From assembly GCA_947591155.1 (NCBI GenBank), contig CANQDA010000022.1, positions 1 to 64,000 on the forward strand: DNA of 64,000 nt. Reading direction: 5' to 3'. Source of the DNA: an uncultured Lachnospiraceae bacterium. Its GTDB lineage: Bacteria; Bacillota; Clostridia; Lachnospirales; Lachnospiraceae. Below the pieces are notes generated by a model that was not told the origin of the DNA, did not search any database, and saw only the letters and a list, made by a program, of their open reading frames with translations. The translations under genes and the position numbers were made by a program. Each line of letters begins with the position of its first letter. Within the stretch, counting starts at the first letter, position 1. This document shows positions 16,471 through 25,020 of this stretch, piece after piece.

Positions 16471-16496
16471 AAAAGTCCCGCATCCACGGGACTTTT
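16471..16496. terminator. Bidirectional terminator
   Basis: AAAAGTCCCG and CGGGACTTTT form a perfect 10-bp stem with a six-base loop. It serves both the plus-strand helical-protein gene and the minus-strand tRNA-Thr gene. Confidence 0.85.
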
Positions 16497-16502
16497 CTGA
16501 TA

Positions 16503-16575
<73 letters not shown>

Positions 16576-16659
16576 ATTGCGGCTGACTATTCAGCCGACT
16601 TTTGTATTATATATAATTTCTATCTGTTTGGCAAGTCTTTTTTATTTTTATTTTTTGCT

Positions 16660-17466
16660 TTATTTTATGCTTTCCTTTTCATCGCCCTCATCAATCTTAA
16701 GCTCATTTTTCAGAACGGTCGCCTTGCCGGAGCTCTGGTACCCTTCGACTGTGAGGGAAGCTTCGTAAAATTTACCCATCGACATACCGAGACTCTCCCA
16801 GGCGTCGAAATGTGCGCTCGCGTTGATCGTGCCCTCGGTGCGCTTCTCCTTGCGCACGCTCCAGTACTGTTCAAAGGTAGCTGTGCCGTCGATCGACGGC
16901 TGCTCCTCGCGCAGCGTGCGATACACGTCGTACTCAGCATCGTCCACCGTGATCGTGCCGATGGAGGCCGCTCCGGGCGGACGCCAGCTTCCCCAACTGT
17001 CTACAATATAGTACTCGATGAGCGGTTCCCGCGTCCAACCGTACAGGCAGAGGTAAGAATTGCCGATCGGCTCGTAATCCACCTCATAATCCACGCTGAT
17101 ATCTCCGAGCTCCTGCCAGGTCTTTGTACAGTCAAATTTCTGGCCTCTGCGGAAAAGGGCGCTGTTGATGTTGGCCCACTCGCAGGTGAACGTCCCGTCA
17201 CCCGTCAGTGTCATGCTGGTGTCGCCCTCATCCTTCCACAGTTCGTAGCCGTAGCCGTCCTCCTCGCCGATCGTGTTCTCGGTGATTACGGTTTGTTCCG
17301 CCGCTGTCACGGCAGATTCCGTTTCCGCCTCCATCCCTGCGGTCTCCTGAGTCGTCTCCTCGATATTTTCAGTCTCGCCCTTTCCTGCGGCCTGCACGGA
17401 TGCCGCCGCGAGACAATGCAGCGAAAAGCCAAAGATCAGGATCCATCGTCTATTTTTCATTTCCAC
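16660..17466 (-). CDS. Secreted GH11 endo-beta-1,4-xylanase
   Basis: A 268-residue exported family-11 xylanase that cuts the xylan backbone outside the cell. A signal peptide ([23 protein letters not shown]) is followed by a Glu/Thr-rich linker of about 50 residues, then the beta-jelly-roll catalytic domain. The family signatures are clear: [12 protein letters not shown] with the nucleophile Glu, the thumb loop [16 protein letters not shown], and TVEGYQSSG with the acid/base Glu. The GTG at 17466 (seven bases after AGGAGG) is preferred; an ATG lies two codons later. No carbohydrate-binding module or sortase anchor is seen. The C-terminus is a short charged tail. Its presence implies growth on plant hemicellulose. 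Confidence 0.93.
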   Translation of the reverse strand: MEMKNRRWILIFGFSLHCLAAASVQAAGKGETENIEETTQETAGMEAETESAVTAAEQTVITENTIGEEDGYGYELWKDEGDTSMTLTGDGTFTCEWANINSALFRRGQKFDCTKTWQELGDISVDYEVDYEPIGNSYLCLYGWTREPLIEYYIVDSWGSWRPPGAASIGTITVDDAEYDVYRTLREEQPSIDGTATFEQYWSVRKEKRTEGTINASAHFDAWESLGMSMGKFYEASLTVEGYQSSGKATVLKNELKIDEGDEKESIK

Positions 17467-17536
17467 GCATACACCTCCTGTTTCCGGGATACAAAATCTA
17501 TGTATTTTCGGTATGATTTGTGTTTTCGCTGTCATC

Positions 17537-18331
17537 CTACTCTGCATCAGCGGATTTCATCTCTTCCCTGTCGCCCTGTGCTGCTCGAATGGCTTTCAGC
17601 TCCTCGATAATCGCTGGCAGCGCCACCTTCGCCTGCTCACTGATAAAGTAATCCGCATCTCTGTCTCCGTGCGCGGTCCCCGAGTGGATCAGGATGACGT
17701 TGTGTCCCTTATAATATTTGAGGAACTGCTGCGCCATCTCGGACTTCATGTACGCACCGGCCAGAAGCAGGGTGTCCGCTTTGGAAACTTCCTCCGCCGC
17801 TTTCGTCATACGGCCGATGTCGATCATCTCGCCGAGCAGCGTCACGCCCGGATGGATCGGCACGCGGCATTTCTCACAGAGCGGCACCTTTTTCGCATCT
17901 CTGAGATATTCCATCGAATATTCTCTGCCGCAGCGCGGACAGCGGTTCTTCTCATAGATGTTGCCGTGGAGATCATAGACGTTCTGACAGCCGGCCAGCT
18001 TCGGGAAATCAAACAGCTGACGGCTGATCGTTGCTTTCAGGATGCCCATCTTTTCAAGCTCTGCAAGCGCCTGAAACGATACTCCCGGTTCTGCCTTCGC
18101 CTGATTCAGCACCTCGCTGCGATAAAACTCATAGAAGGTCTCGGCGCGCGTGCTGAAAAACTGCGCGCTGAACAATTCTTCCGGCGAGTAGTCGTACTGC
18201 ATCTCAATGGAATAAGCCGTTTCCATATTCCTCATGGAAGAGATCCCGTCCTCCACGATCATCTCGCGTCCCGACAAGCATACGACATAGCTGCTTTCCT
18301 GCAGAATCTCTGCGATTTGTCTGTAAATCAT
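17537..18331 (-). CDS. Atypical Sir2-family (sirtuin) protein
   Basis: A 264-residue sirtuin-like protein. Present: the catalytic His in DLHGNIYE, two zinc Cys pairs (CPRC and CEKC), HPGVTLLGE and a C-terminal Rossmann strand with [14 protein letters not shown]. Absent: the canonical NAD-binding GAGIS motif, replaced by [12 protein letters not shown], and TQNID, replaced by ISRQLFD. The fold is therefore retained while two NAD-contact motifs have changed, so deacetylase activity is uncertain; ADP-ribosylation or a non-catalytic role is possible. AAAGGGG precedes the ATG at 18331. It lies 12 bp downstream of the CsoR-type gene and is probably co-transcribed with it. Confidence 0.75.
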   Translation of the reverse strand: MIYRQIAEILQESSYVVCLSGREMIVEDGISSMRNMETAYSIEMQYDYSPEELFSAQFFSTRAETFYEFYRSEVLNQAKAEPGVSFQALAELEKMGILKATISRQLFDFPKLAGCQNVYDLHGNIYEKNRCPRCGREYSMEYLRDAKKVPLCEKCRVPIHPGVTLLGEMIDIGRMTKAAEEVSKADTLLLAGAYMKSEMAQQFLKYYKGHNVILIHSGTAHGDRDADYFISEQAKVALPAIIEELKAIRAAQGDREEMKSADAE

Positions 18332-18343
18332 ACTCTCACCCCT

Positions 18344-18760
18344 TTACTTGATAAAGCGGTCGATCGCTTTGCTCAGCTCCTCTATCTCCTGCATGTCGCC
18401 CGACTCGATCGCATCGACAAGGCAGTGTTTGATGTGATCCTGAAGGATCACCTTTCCCGTATTGTTGATGGCGGCCTTCACTGCGGAAAGCTGGATCAGC
18501 ACCTCGCTGCAGTCCCGCCCGTCCTCGACCATGCGTTTGATGGACTGCATGTGCCCGATCACCTTGGAGAGACGGTTCAACACAGCCTTCGTGTTCTCAT
18601 GCGTGTGCGTGTGCTCATGCCCATGTCCGGCAACCCCTGCATGGGTGTGAGTGTGCTCATACACAACGCCGTCCTTGCCCACATGGGTATGGGTGTGCTC
18701 GTACGCGGGAGCGTCCCCATCTGCATGTACGTGTTTGTGTACATTATTACTTTGATCCAT
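18344..18760 (-). CDS. CsoR-family metal-sensing repressor with His-rich tail
   Basis: A 138-residue DUF156/CsoR-type repressor. The helical core (residues 55-138) holds the copper-site spacing Cys-x24-His-x3-Cys: Cys in GRDCSEV, His and Cys in QDHIKHC, matching Cu(I)-CsoR. The first 55 residues are an extension with three EHTHTH-type repeats and about 17 His, suited to bind Ni, Zn or Cu. Its ATG overlaps the glgB stop codon by one base (TAATG), so the two are translationally coupled. No copper exporter is nearby. Cu(I) is the best guess of effector from the ligand spacing. Confidence 0.85.
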   Translation of the reverse strand: MDQSNNVHKHVHADGDAPAYEHTHTHVGKDGVVYEHTHTHAGVAGHGHEHTHTHENTKAVLNRLSKVIGHMQSIKRMVEDGRDCSEVLIQLSAVKAAINNTGKVILQDHIKHCLVDAIESGDMQEIEELSKAIDRFIK

Positions 18761-21171
18761 TATTTCGCACCGCCTGCCTTCTTTGTCTGCCTGCGCGTTC
18801 CGCCGCTCTTCTTTTTGACTACATCTGTTCTTTTCGCAGGAGCTGATTTCTTCTCGACAGTCTTTTCCTGCTTTTCGCTATCGGCCTCCCTTTTTACTCG
18901 TGAAGCTGTGGCGATTTTCGCATTCTTACGCCCTGCTGGAACAGTCTGCTTCTTCTCGGCCGACTCTTCCACCCTTGTGCATCTGAACACGGATATCCCC
19001 ATCGGAGGTACCAGCACCTCGATTGAATCTTCTCTGTCATCGCAGGGACTCTTCTTGGATGATTTCACACGCGGATTGACATTCCCGTCCCCGCCGAACG
19101 CCGTGCTATCGCTGTTGAAGATCTCTTTGAATTTGCCGCAGTACGGAACGCCAATCTTGTGCTTCGCGTAAACGAGCGGCGAGAAATTGCAGACGATGAG
19201 CAGATCGTCCTCCTGCCTGTCTCCTCTGCGCAGGAACACGAGCATATTCTCGTTCGCCGAGATATTGTTGATCCACTCGAAACCGAACGGATCGTAATCC
19301 TTCCGGTACAGGGCCGGCTGCTCCTTGTAAAGCCGAACCAGCGCCTTGACGTAGTTCTGGAAATTCTTGTGGTCGTCGTATTCGAGCAGGTTCCACTCGA
19401 CGGAACGCTCCTCGCTCCACTCCGAGAACTGCGCGATGTCCTGTCCCATGAACAGCAGTTTCTTGCCCGGATGCGTCATCATATAGCCATACGCCGCGCG
19501 GAGGTTTGCGAATTTGGACTTCCGCTTGCCCGGCATCTTGCCGATCATGGAGCTCTTCCCATGCACGACCTCATCGTGCGACAGCGTCAGGATAAAATCC
19601 TCGCTGTACGCGTAGATCATGCTGAACGTGAGTTCTCCGTGATGGTGCGAACGGAAGAACGGATCGAGCTGCATGTAACCGAGGAAATCATTCATCCAGC
19701 CCATGTTCCACTTGTAATCAAACCCGAGTCCATCATCTTCCACGGGAGTCGTGATCTTCGGCCACGCCGACGACTCCTCCGCGATGAGCAATGCGCCGTC
19801 TTTGCCTTTTTTGAAAATCGAATTCAAGTGCTTGAAAAACTCAACCGCTTCGAGATTCTCATTGCCGCCGTACATGTTCGCGACCCACTCGCCGTCGTTC
19901 CTTCCGTAGTCCAGATACAACATCGAGGCGACCGCGTCCATGCGGATCCCGTCCGCATGATAGACGTTCTTCCAGAACAGCGCGTTCGCAATCAGGAAAT
20001 TCGAGACCTCCGGACGTCCGTAATTGTAGATCAGCGTGCCCCAGTGCGGGTGCGTGCCCCGGCGCGGATCAAGATGCTCGTACAGGCAGGTGCCGTCGAA
20101 GCCGCAGAGGCCGTGTGTATCGCGCGGGAAATGCGCCGGCACCCAGTCGAGAATCACGCCGATCCCCTGCGCGTGCATATAGTCGATGAAATACATGAAA
20201 TCCTGCGGCGTTCCGTAGCGAGCGGTCGGCGCGTAGTATCCCGTCACCTGATAGCCCCAGGATTCGTCCAGCGGATGCTCCATGACCGGGAGCAGCTCGA
20301 TGTGGGTATAACCCATTTCTTTCACATAGTCGGCAATCATCGGGGCGAGCTCGCGGTAATTGTAGAAATACCGGCCGTCCTCCGGCTTTGCGAACGAGCC
20401 GAGATGCACCTCGAACACAAACATCGGCTTGTCCTTTGTATTGAGATCTCTGCGCTGCTCCATCCAGACCTGGTCGCTCCAGCTGAAGTCGCTTAAGTCG
20501 GTCACGATCGAGGCGGTATTCGGGCGAAGCTCCGACGCATTGCCGTAGGGATCGGCCTTTAAGTAGGTGAGGCCGCCTTTTGCCTTGATCTCATATTTGT
20601 ACAGTGTGCCGGTCTCAAGCCCCGGAACAAACAGATCAAAAATGCCGGAATTCCAAAGTCTGCGCATCGGAAGACGCCGGCCGTCCCAGAGATTGAAATC
20701 CCCGACGACGCTCACGCGCATCGCGTTCGGTGCCCAGACCGCGAAATAGACTCCCGGCGTCCCGTTGATCGTCATCGGATGCGCGCCGAGCTTTTCGTAG
20801 ATATTGTAGCATATCCCCGCATTGAACTTCTTTGTGTCCTTCTCGGTGATCTGCGGGGGGAACGCATACGGATCCTTTTGCTCCAGGGCTTTCCCGTCTT
20901 CATATGTCACCAGATAGCTGTAATCCGGGATCTTCTTTCCGGGAAGGAGCGCGGCAAAATAGCCTGCCTCATCTTCCTGATCCATCGGATGCGGAGTTTT
21001 GCGCCCGGCGACCTTGACGGACACGGATTTCGCGTCCGGGAAAAACGCCTGAATCGTGATCCCGTCCTCCGTCTGATGTGGTCCGAGGTAGTTTTCCGGG
21101 TGATCTTCTTCGGAATAAACAATCGCTTCTACGCCTGCCCAATCCATCAAATTATATAATTTCTCATCCAT
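18760..21171 (-). CDS. glgB: 1,4-alpha-glucan branching enzyme
   Basis: An 803-residue GH13 branching enzyme that forms alpha-1,6 branches in glycogen. An N-terminal CBM48 module (about 30-110, with a second beta-domain at 125-220) precedes the (beta/alpha)8 barrel. Catalytic residues are visible in DGIRMDAVASM (Asp nucleophile, near 410), LIAEESSAWP (Glu, near 467) and LSHDEVVHG (Asp, near 530). Beyond the usual end (about residue 710) there is a roughly 90-residue Lys/Ala/Arg-rich low-complexity tail that the family normally lacks. Other glycogen genes are not in the window. It leads an operon with the metal sensor and the sirtuin. Confidence 0.96.
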   Translation of the reverse strand: MDEKLYNLMDWAGVEAIVYSEEDHPENYLGPHQTEDGITIQAFFPDAKSVSVKVAGRKTPHPMDQEDEAGYFAALLPGKKIPDYSYLVTYEDGKALEQKDPYAFPPQITEKDTKKFNAGICYNIYEKLGAHPMTINGTPGVYFAVWAPNAMRVSVVGDFNLWDGRRLPMRRLWNSGIFDLFVPGLETGTLYKYEIKAKGGLTYLKADPYGNASELRPNTASIVTDLSDFSWSDQVWMEQRRDLNTKDKPMFVFEVHLGSFAKPEDGRYFYNYRELAPMIADYVKEMGYTHIELLPVMEHPLDESWGYQVTGYYAPTARYGTPQDFMYFIDYMHAQGIGVILDWVPAHFPRDTHGLCGFDGTCLYEHLDPRRGTHPHWGTLIYNYGRPEVSNFLIANALFWKNVYHADGIRMDAVASMLYLDYGRNDGEWVANMYGGNENLEAVEFFKHLNSIFKKGKDGALLIAEESSAWPKITTPVEDDGLGFDYKWNMGWMNDFLGYMQLDPFFRSHHHGELTFSMIYAYSEDFILTLSHDEVVHGKSSMIGKMPGKRKSKFANLRAAYGYMMTHPGKKLLFMGQDIAQFSEWSEERSVEWNLLEYDDHKNFQNYVKALVRLYKEQPALYRKDYDPFGFEWINNISANENMLVFLRRGDRQEDDLLIVCNFSPLVYAKHKIGVPYCGKFKEIFNSDSTAFGGDGNVNPRVKSSKKSPCDDREDSIEVLVPPMGISVFRCTRVEESAEKKQTVPAGRKNAKIATASRVKREADSEKQEKTVEKKSAPAKRTDVVKKKSGGTRRQTKKAGGAK

Positions 21172-21266
21172 AGCAATACCTCCAGACCTGAAATTGTTTC
21201 TATATATTGATTATTTTAACACTTAATCAGGATAAACTCAAGGACAGATTCTTTTGCGCAAAGAAA

Positions 21267-21290
21267 AACAGGGCGACTTTGTACCCTGTT
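21267..21290 (-). terminator. Terminator after DUF1015 gene
   Basis: On the minus strand AACAGGG and CCCTGTT pair around a ten-base loop and run into TTTCTTTG. It separates the serine cluster from glgB. Confidence 0.65.
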
Positions 21291-21334
21291 CTCTCAATTG
21301 AAAATCAGATCAGTATTTTGTTCATCCGCGCGCG

Positions 21335-22573
21335 TCATCGCTCGATCGCATGAAGGAAAAGCCCGCTCCTCAGCTTCGGCTCAAACCAGGTGGATTTCGG
21401 AGGCATCAGAAGCCCGGCGTCCGCGACAGCGAACAGCTCGCCGATCGAGGTCGGATACAGGGCGAACGCCACCGCGCAATCCGTTTGTACTCTCCGCTCG
21501 AGCTCGGCAAGGCCTCTGATCCCTCCGATGAAATCAATCCTCGGATCCGTTTTCGGATCGCCGATGCCGAGCACCGGAGTGAGCAGTTCATTTTGTAAAA
21601 CGGATACGTCAAGCCCCTGCACCGGATCGTCACTCTTAAATTTCTCAAGGACCTCAAGGCGATACCAGCAATGCCCGAGATACATACCGAACGTTCCCTT
21701 TTTCTGAGGCTTTTGCTCGTCTTCACAAGGGGACAGGACAAACTTCTCTCGGACTTTTCTCAGAAAAACATCCTCGCTCAGTCCGTTGAGATCCTTGACG
21801 ACACGATTGTAATCCATGATCATCAGCTCCTCGTCCGGGAACAGAATGGAAAGAAAATAATTGAATTCCTCATCTCCGGTATAGTCCGGATGCTCTTCCC
21901 TGCGTTTCAGTCCGACCCGTACCGCGGAAGCCGCCCTGTGATGTCCGTCTGCGATGTAGATCTGCCCGATCCCGGCAAACGCCTCGCGGATCGCGCGTAT
22001 CTCAGATTCCTCTGTGATTCGCCAGCCACGATGCCGGATTCCGTCCTCCAAGGTGAAATCGAAGAGCGGATCTGCCTGCTTTGCCCGCTGCGTCACATCC
22101 TGAATGTGTCTGTCCTTGCGGTATGCCAGAAAGATCGGGCCCGTCTGGGCGCTGCACGCGTCTACATGGCGGATGCGATCCGCCTCCTTCTCCGCGCGTG
22201 TGTTCTCGTGCCTGCGGATGACTCCGTTCATATAATCATCGATTGAGGCGCAAGCGACGAGGCCGGTCTGCATTCTCCCGTCCATCGTCTGCTCATACAG
22301 ATAAAAACTGTCCGTCTCATCCTGCCGGAAGATTCCCTGCGCAATGCGTTCCTGCAGCAGTTCGTTCGCCTTCTGGTAGACCTCGGGTGCATAGATGTCG
22401 ATGCCCTCCGCGAACTGCGTCTCCGGGCGGTCGATATTCAAAAAAGACAGGCGGTCCTTCGCCGCCTCAACATACGCCTCTTTGCGGCTGTATACGTCGT
22501 ACGGAAGCGCCGCCACACGCGACGCTAATTCATCTGCCGGGCGGATCCCTCGAAATGGTCTGATGTCTGCCAT
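21335..22573 (-). CDS. DUF1015 protein of the serine cluster
   Basis: A 412-residue DUF1015 protein. It begins ADIRPFRGIRPADELASRVAALPYDVYSRKEA, the hallmark of the family, and has YIADGHHRAASA near residue 205 and NYFLSILFPDEEL near 240. The family has a ParB-like N-terminal region and no firmly known reaction; ParB-fold relatives include serine kinases such as archaeal SerK. It lies directly downstream of serC-serA on the same strand, so a role in serine or phosphoserine metabolism is a reasonable inference. No serB (phosphoserine phosphatase) is seen here. GAGGAAAA precedes the ATG at 22573. Confidence 0.85.
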   Translation of the reverse strand: MADIRPFRGIRPADELASRVAALPYDVYSRKEAYVEAAKDRLSFLNIDRPETQFAEGIDIYAPEVYQKANELLQERIAQGIFRQDETDSFYLYEQTMDGRMQTGLVACASIDDYMNGVIRRHENTRAEKEADRIRHVDACSAQTGPIFLAYRKDRHIQDVTQRAKQADPLFDFTLEDGIRHRGWRITEESEIRAIREAFAGIGQIYIADGHHRAASAVRVGLKRREEHPDYTGDEEFNYFLSILFPDEELMIMDYNRVVKDLNGLSEDVFLRKVREKFVLSPCEDEQKPQKKGTFGMYLGHCWYRLEVLEKFKSDDPVQGLDVSVLQNELLTPVLGIGDPKTDPRIDFIGGIRGLAELERRVQTDCAVAFALYPTSIGELFAVADAGLLMPPKSTWFEPKLRSGLFLHAIER

Positions 22574-22623
22574 GTAATTTTCCTCTTATTCCATATATTT
22601 AGCCATGCCAAAACCGAAAGAGA

Positions 22624-22655
22624 GCGGCACAGGCCTTTCCTGTGACCTGTACCGC
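22624..22655 (-). terminator. Hairpin between serA and DUF1015
   Basis: GCGGTACAGG and CCTGTGCCGC (minus strand) pair over ten bases with one G-U, followed by TCTCTTTCGGTTTT. It may attenuate transcription into the DUF1015 gene. Confidence 0.6.
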
Positions 22656-22674
22656 CCGTCACTTAAAAATTCGT

Positions 22675-23841
22675 CTATTTGACAACACGCACCCGGATCA
22701 CTCCGTCGATCGCGCGCAGCTCTTCCACGATGCTGTCCGCGACCGCCGTGTCGAGATCGAGCAGCGTGTACGCGTAATCCCCTTTACTCGTGTTGCTCAT
22801 GTTCTTGATATTCGTATCGGAGAGCACGTCGGTGAAACGGCTGATCATCTTCTTTACGTTCTTGTGGTAGATCGCAAGGCGGGCTTCTGCCTCGCACTGG
22901 CCAAGGTCACAGTTCGGATAATTCACGGAATTGCGGATGTTGCCGTTATCGAGGAAATTGATCAGCTCCTTGACCGCCATCACCGCGCAGTTATCCTCAG
23001 ACTCCGAGGTGGACGCGCCGAGGTGCGGAGTGAGGATAATACCCTGTCTGCCGACCGTCAACGGGTTCGGGAAATCCGAGATATAGCGGCGCATGCGTCC
23101 CTCATCGAGCGCCTCGATCACGGCCTCCTCATCCACGAGCAGATCGCGCGCAAAGTTCAACAGCACCACGTTCGGCTTCATCTGCGCGATCGCGTCGCGG
23201 TTGATCATCTTTCTGGTGGAATCCATCAGCGGCACATGGATCGTGATGTAGTCGCACTCCCGGTAAATATCCTCCACGTCATAGGTGTGACGGATGCTTC
23301 TGGACAGACTCCATGCCGCGTCGACCGAAATGTAGGGATCGTAGCCGTAGACCTCCATCCCGAGATGTGTGGCCGCGTTCGCCACCTGCACGCCGATCGC
23401 GCCGAGCCCGATGATACCGAGCTTCTTGTCCTGCAGCTCGCTTCCGGCAAATTTTTTCTTTTCCTTCTCAGTCACTGCCGCGATGTCCGGGTTCCATGTC
23501 TGGCTCTGCACCCAGTTGGCCCCGCCGATGATATCGCGCGCCGCGAGCAGCATACCCGCGAAGACAAGCTCCTTGACGCCGTTCGCATTTGCTCCCGGCG
23601 TGTTGAAGACGACGATCCCCTGCTCGGCGCAGCGGTCCAGCGGGATGTTGTTCACACCCGCCCCGGCACGCGCAACGGCAAGCAGCGACTCCGGCAGCTC
23701 CATGTCGTGCATCTTTGCGCTGCGGACGAGGACCGCGTCCGCGTCCTTGATATCGTCCACCTGCTCATACTCTTCCGAAAACCGCTTCAGTCCGACCTTG
23801 GCGATCGGATTCAGACATTTATATCGATACATTTCAGCCAT
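22675..23841 (-). CDS. serA: D-3-phosphoglycerate dehydrogenase
   Basis: A 388-residue NAD-dependent dehydrogenase that commits 3-phosphoglycerate to serine. The NAD fold GLGAIGVQVANAA is near residue 145, the substrate-binding AGAGVNNIP near 54, and the catalytic region LTPHLGASTSESEDN (His) near 270. A C-terminal ACT domain (about 315-388) suggests feedback by serine. The start overlaps the end of serC by eight bases, so translation is coupled. Confidence 0.96.
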   Translation of the reverse strand: MAEMYRYKCLNPIAKVGLKRFSEEYEQVDDIKDADAVLVRSAKMHDMELPESLLAVARAGAGVNNIPLDRCAEQGIVVFNTPGANANGVKELVFAGMLLAARDIIGGANWVQSQTWNPDIAAVTEKEKKKFAGSELQDKKLGIIGLGAIGVQVANAATHLGMEVYGYDPYISVDAAWSLSRSIRHTYDVEDIYRECDYITIHVPLMDSTRKMINRDAIAQMKPNVVLLNFARDLLVDEEAVIEALDEGRMRRYISDFPNPLTVGRQGIILTPHLGASTSESEDNCAVMAVKELINFLDNGNIRNSVNYPNCDLGQCEAEARLAIYHKNVKKMISRFTDVLSDTNIKNMSNTSKGDYAYTLLDLDTAVADSIVEELRAIDGVIRVRVVK

Positions 23842-24916
23842 TCTCCTTTTCGAAGTTCTTCATGAACGCGACGAGCGCGTCGACGCCCTCCGCCGGCATC
23901 GCGTTGTAGATGCTTGCGCGCATGCCGCCGACCGTGCGGTGACCTTTCAGATTGACGAATCCCGCTTCTTCTGCCTCTTTCACAAATTTCGCATCCAGCT
24001 CCTTGTCGCCGGTAATGAACGGAACATTCATCAGTGAGCGGTCTTCCTTCACGACCGTACCCTTGAACATTGCACTCTGGTCGAGGAAATCATACAGCAC
24101 CTTCGCTTTTGCCTCGTTGCGTTTCTTCATTTCGGAGAGGCCGCCCATGCTCAGCAGCCATTTGAACACCAGACCGCACATGTAGATGCAGTAGCAGTTC
24201 GGCGTGTTGTACATGGATCCCGCGTCCGCGTGCGTCTTGAACTTCATCATCGTCGGCGTCAACTCCATCACGTCGTCCGTGATCAGATCCTCGCGGATGA
24301 TGGAGATCACCATGCCCGCCGGGCCAATGTTCTTCTGCACGCCGCCGTAGATGATGCCGTAATCCGAGACATTCACCGGCTCCGACAGGAAACAGGACGA
24401 GACGTCGGACACCAGAAGCTTGCCCTTCGTGTTCGGGAGTTTCTTGTATTTCGTGCCGTAGATCGTGTTGTTCTCGCAGATGTAGACATAGTCCGCGTCC
24501 GGGCTGATCGGCAGATCGGAGCAGTCCGGGATGTAGGAGAACGTCTTGTCCTCACTGGACGCGACCGCGTTCGCCTGCCCGTACTTTTTCGCTTCCTGCC
24601 ACGCCTTTTTCGCCCACTGTCCCGTGATGATGTAGTCCGCTACGCGGTTCTTCATCAGGTTCATCGGGATCATCGAGAACTGCAGGCTCGCTCCGCCCTG
24701 CAGGAACAGGACTTTGTAGTTGTCCGGAATCTGCATCAGCTTGCGCAGATCCGCCTCCGTCTCATGGATCAGGTCGTCAAAGACCTTGGAACGGTGGCTC
24801 ATCTCCATCACAGACTGTCCGCAGCCGTGATAATCCAGCATCTCCGCCTGCGCCGTCTTCAGGACCTCCTCCGGCAGAACCGCCGGTCCCGCCGAGAAAT
24901 TGTAAACTCTTCCCAT
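23834..24916 (-). CDS. serC: Phosphoserine aminotransferase
   Basis: A 360-residue PLP enzyme converting 3-phosphohydroxypyruvate and glutamate to phosphoserine. It opens with YNFSAGPAVLPEEV; the PLP Lys lies in YGGVQKNIGPAG near residue 196, and the C-terminal GHRTVGGMRASIYNA carries phosphate-binding residues. It precedes serA with overlap. About 100 bp separate it from the ilvB stop, so serC may have its own promoter there, though I could not fix one with confidence. Confidence 0.97.
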   Translation of the reverse strand: MGRVYNFSAGPAVLPEEVLKTAQAEMLDYHGCGQSVMEMSHRSKVFDDLIHETEADLRKLMQIPDNYKVLFLQGGASLQFSMIPMNLMKNRVADYIITGQWAKKAWQEAKKYGQANAVASSEDKTFSYIPDCSDLPISPDADYVYICENNTIYGTKYKKLPNTKGKLLVSDVSSCFLSEPVNVSDYGIIYGGVQKNIGPAGMVISIIREDLITDDVMELTPTMMKFKTHADAGSMYNTPNCYCIYMCGLVFKWLLSMGGLSEMKKRNEAKAKVLYDFLDQSAMFKGTVVKEDRSLMNVPFITGDKELDAKFVKEAEEAGFVNLKGHRTVGGMRASIYNAMPAEGVDALVAFMKNFEKENG

Positions 24917-25020
24917 TTTTTCATAACCTCCTCTGATTCCCTTATCACGGAAATCAATTCCGTCCGTAAATTTTATTCATCTATATGCTGTTTTGCTCAC
25001 AGTACAAAATCAGCCGTCGC

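Noticed and set aside
22642..23865. 407-codon frame opposite serA
   Set aside because: Antisense of serA with Arg/His/Asp-rich composition and no ribosome site.
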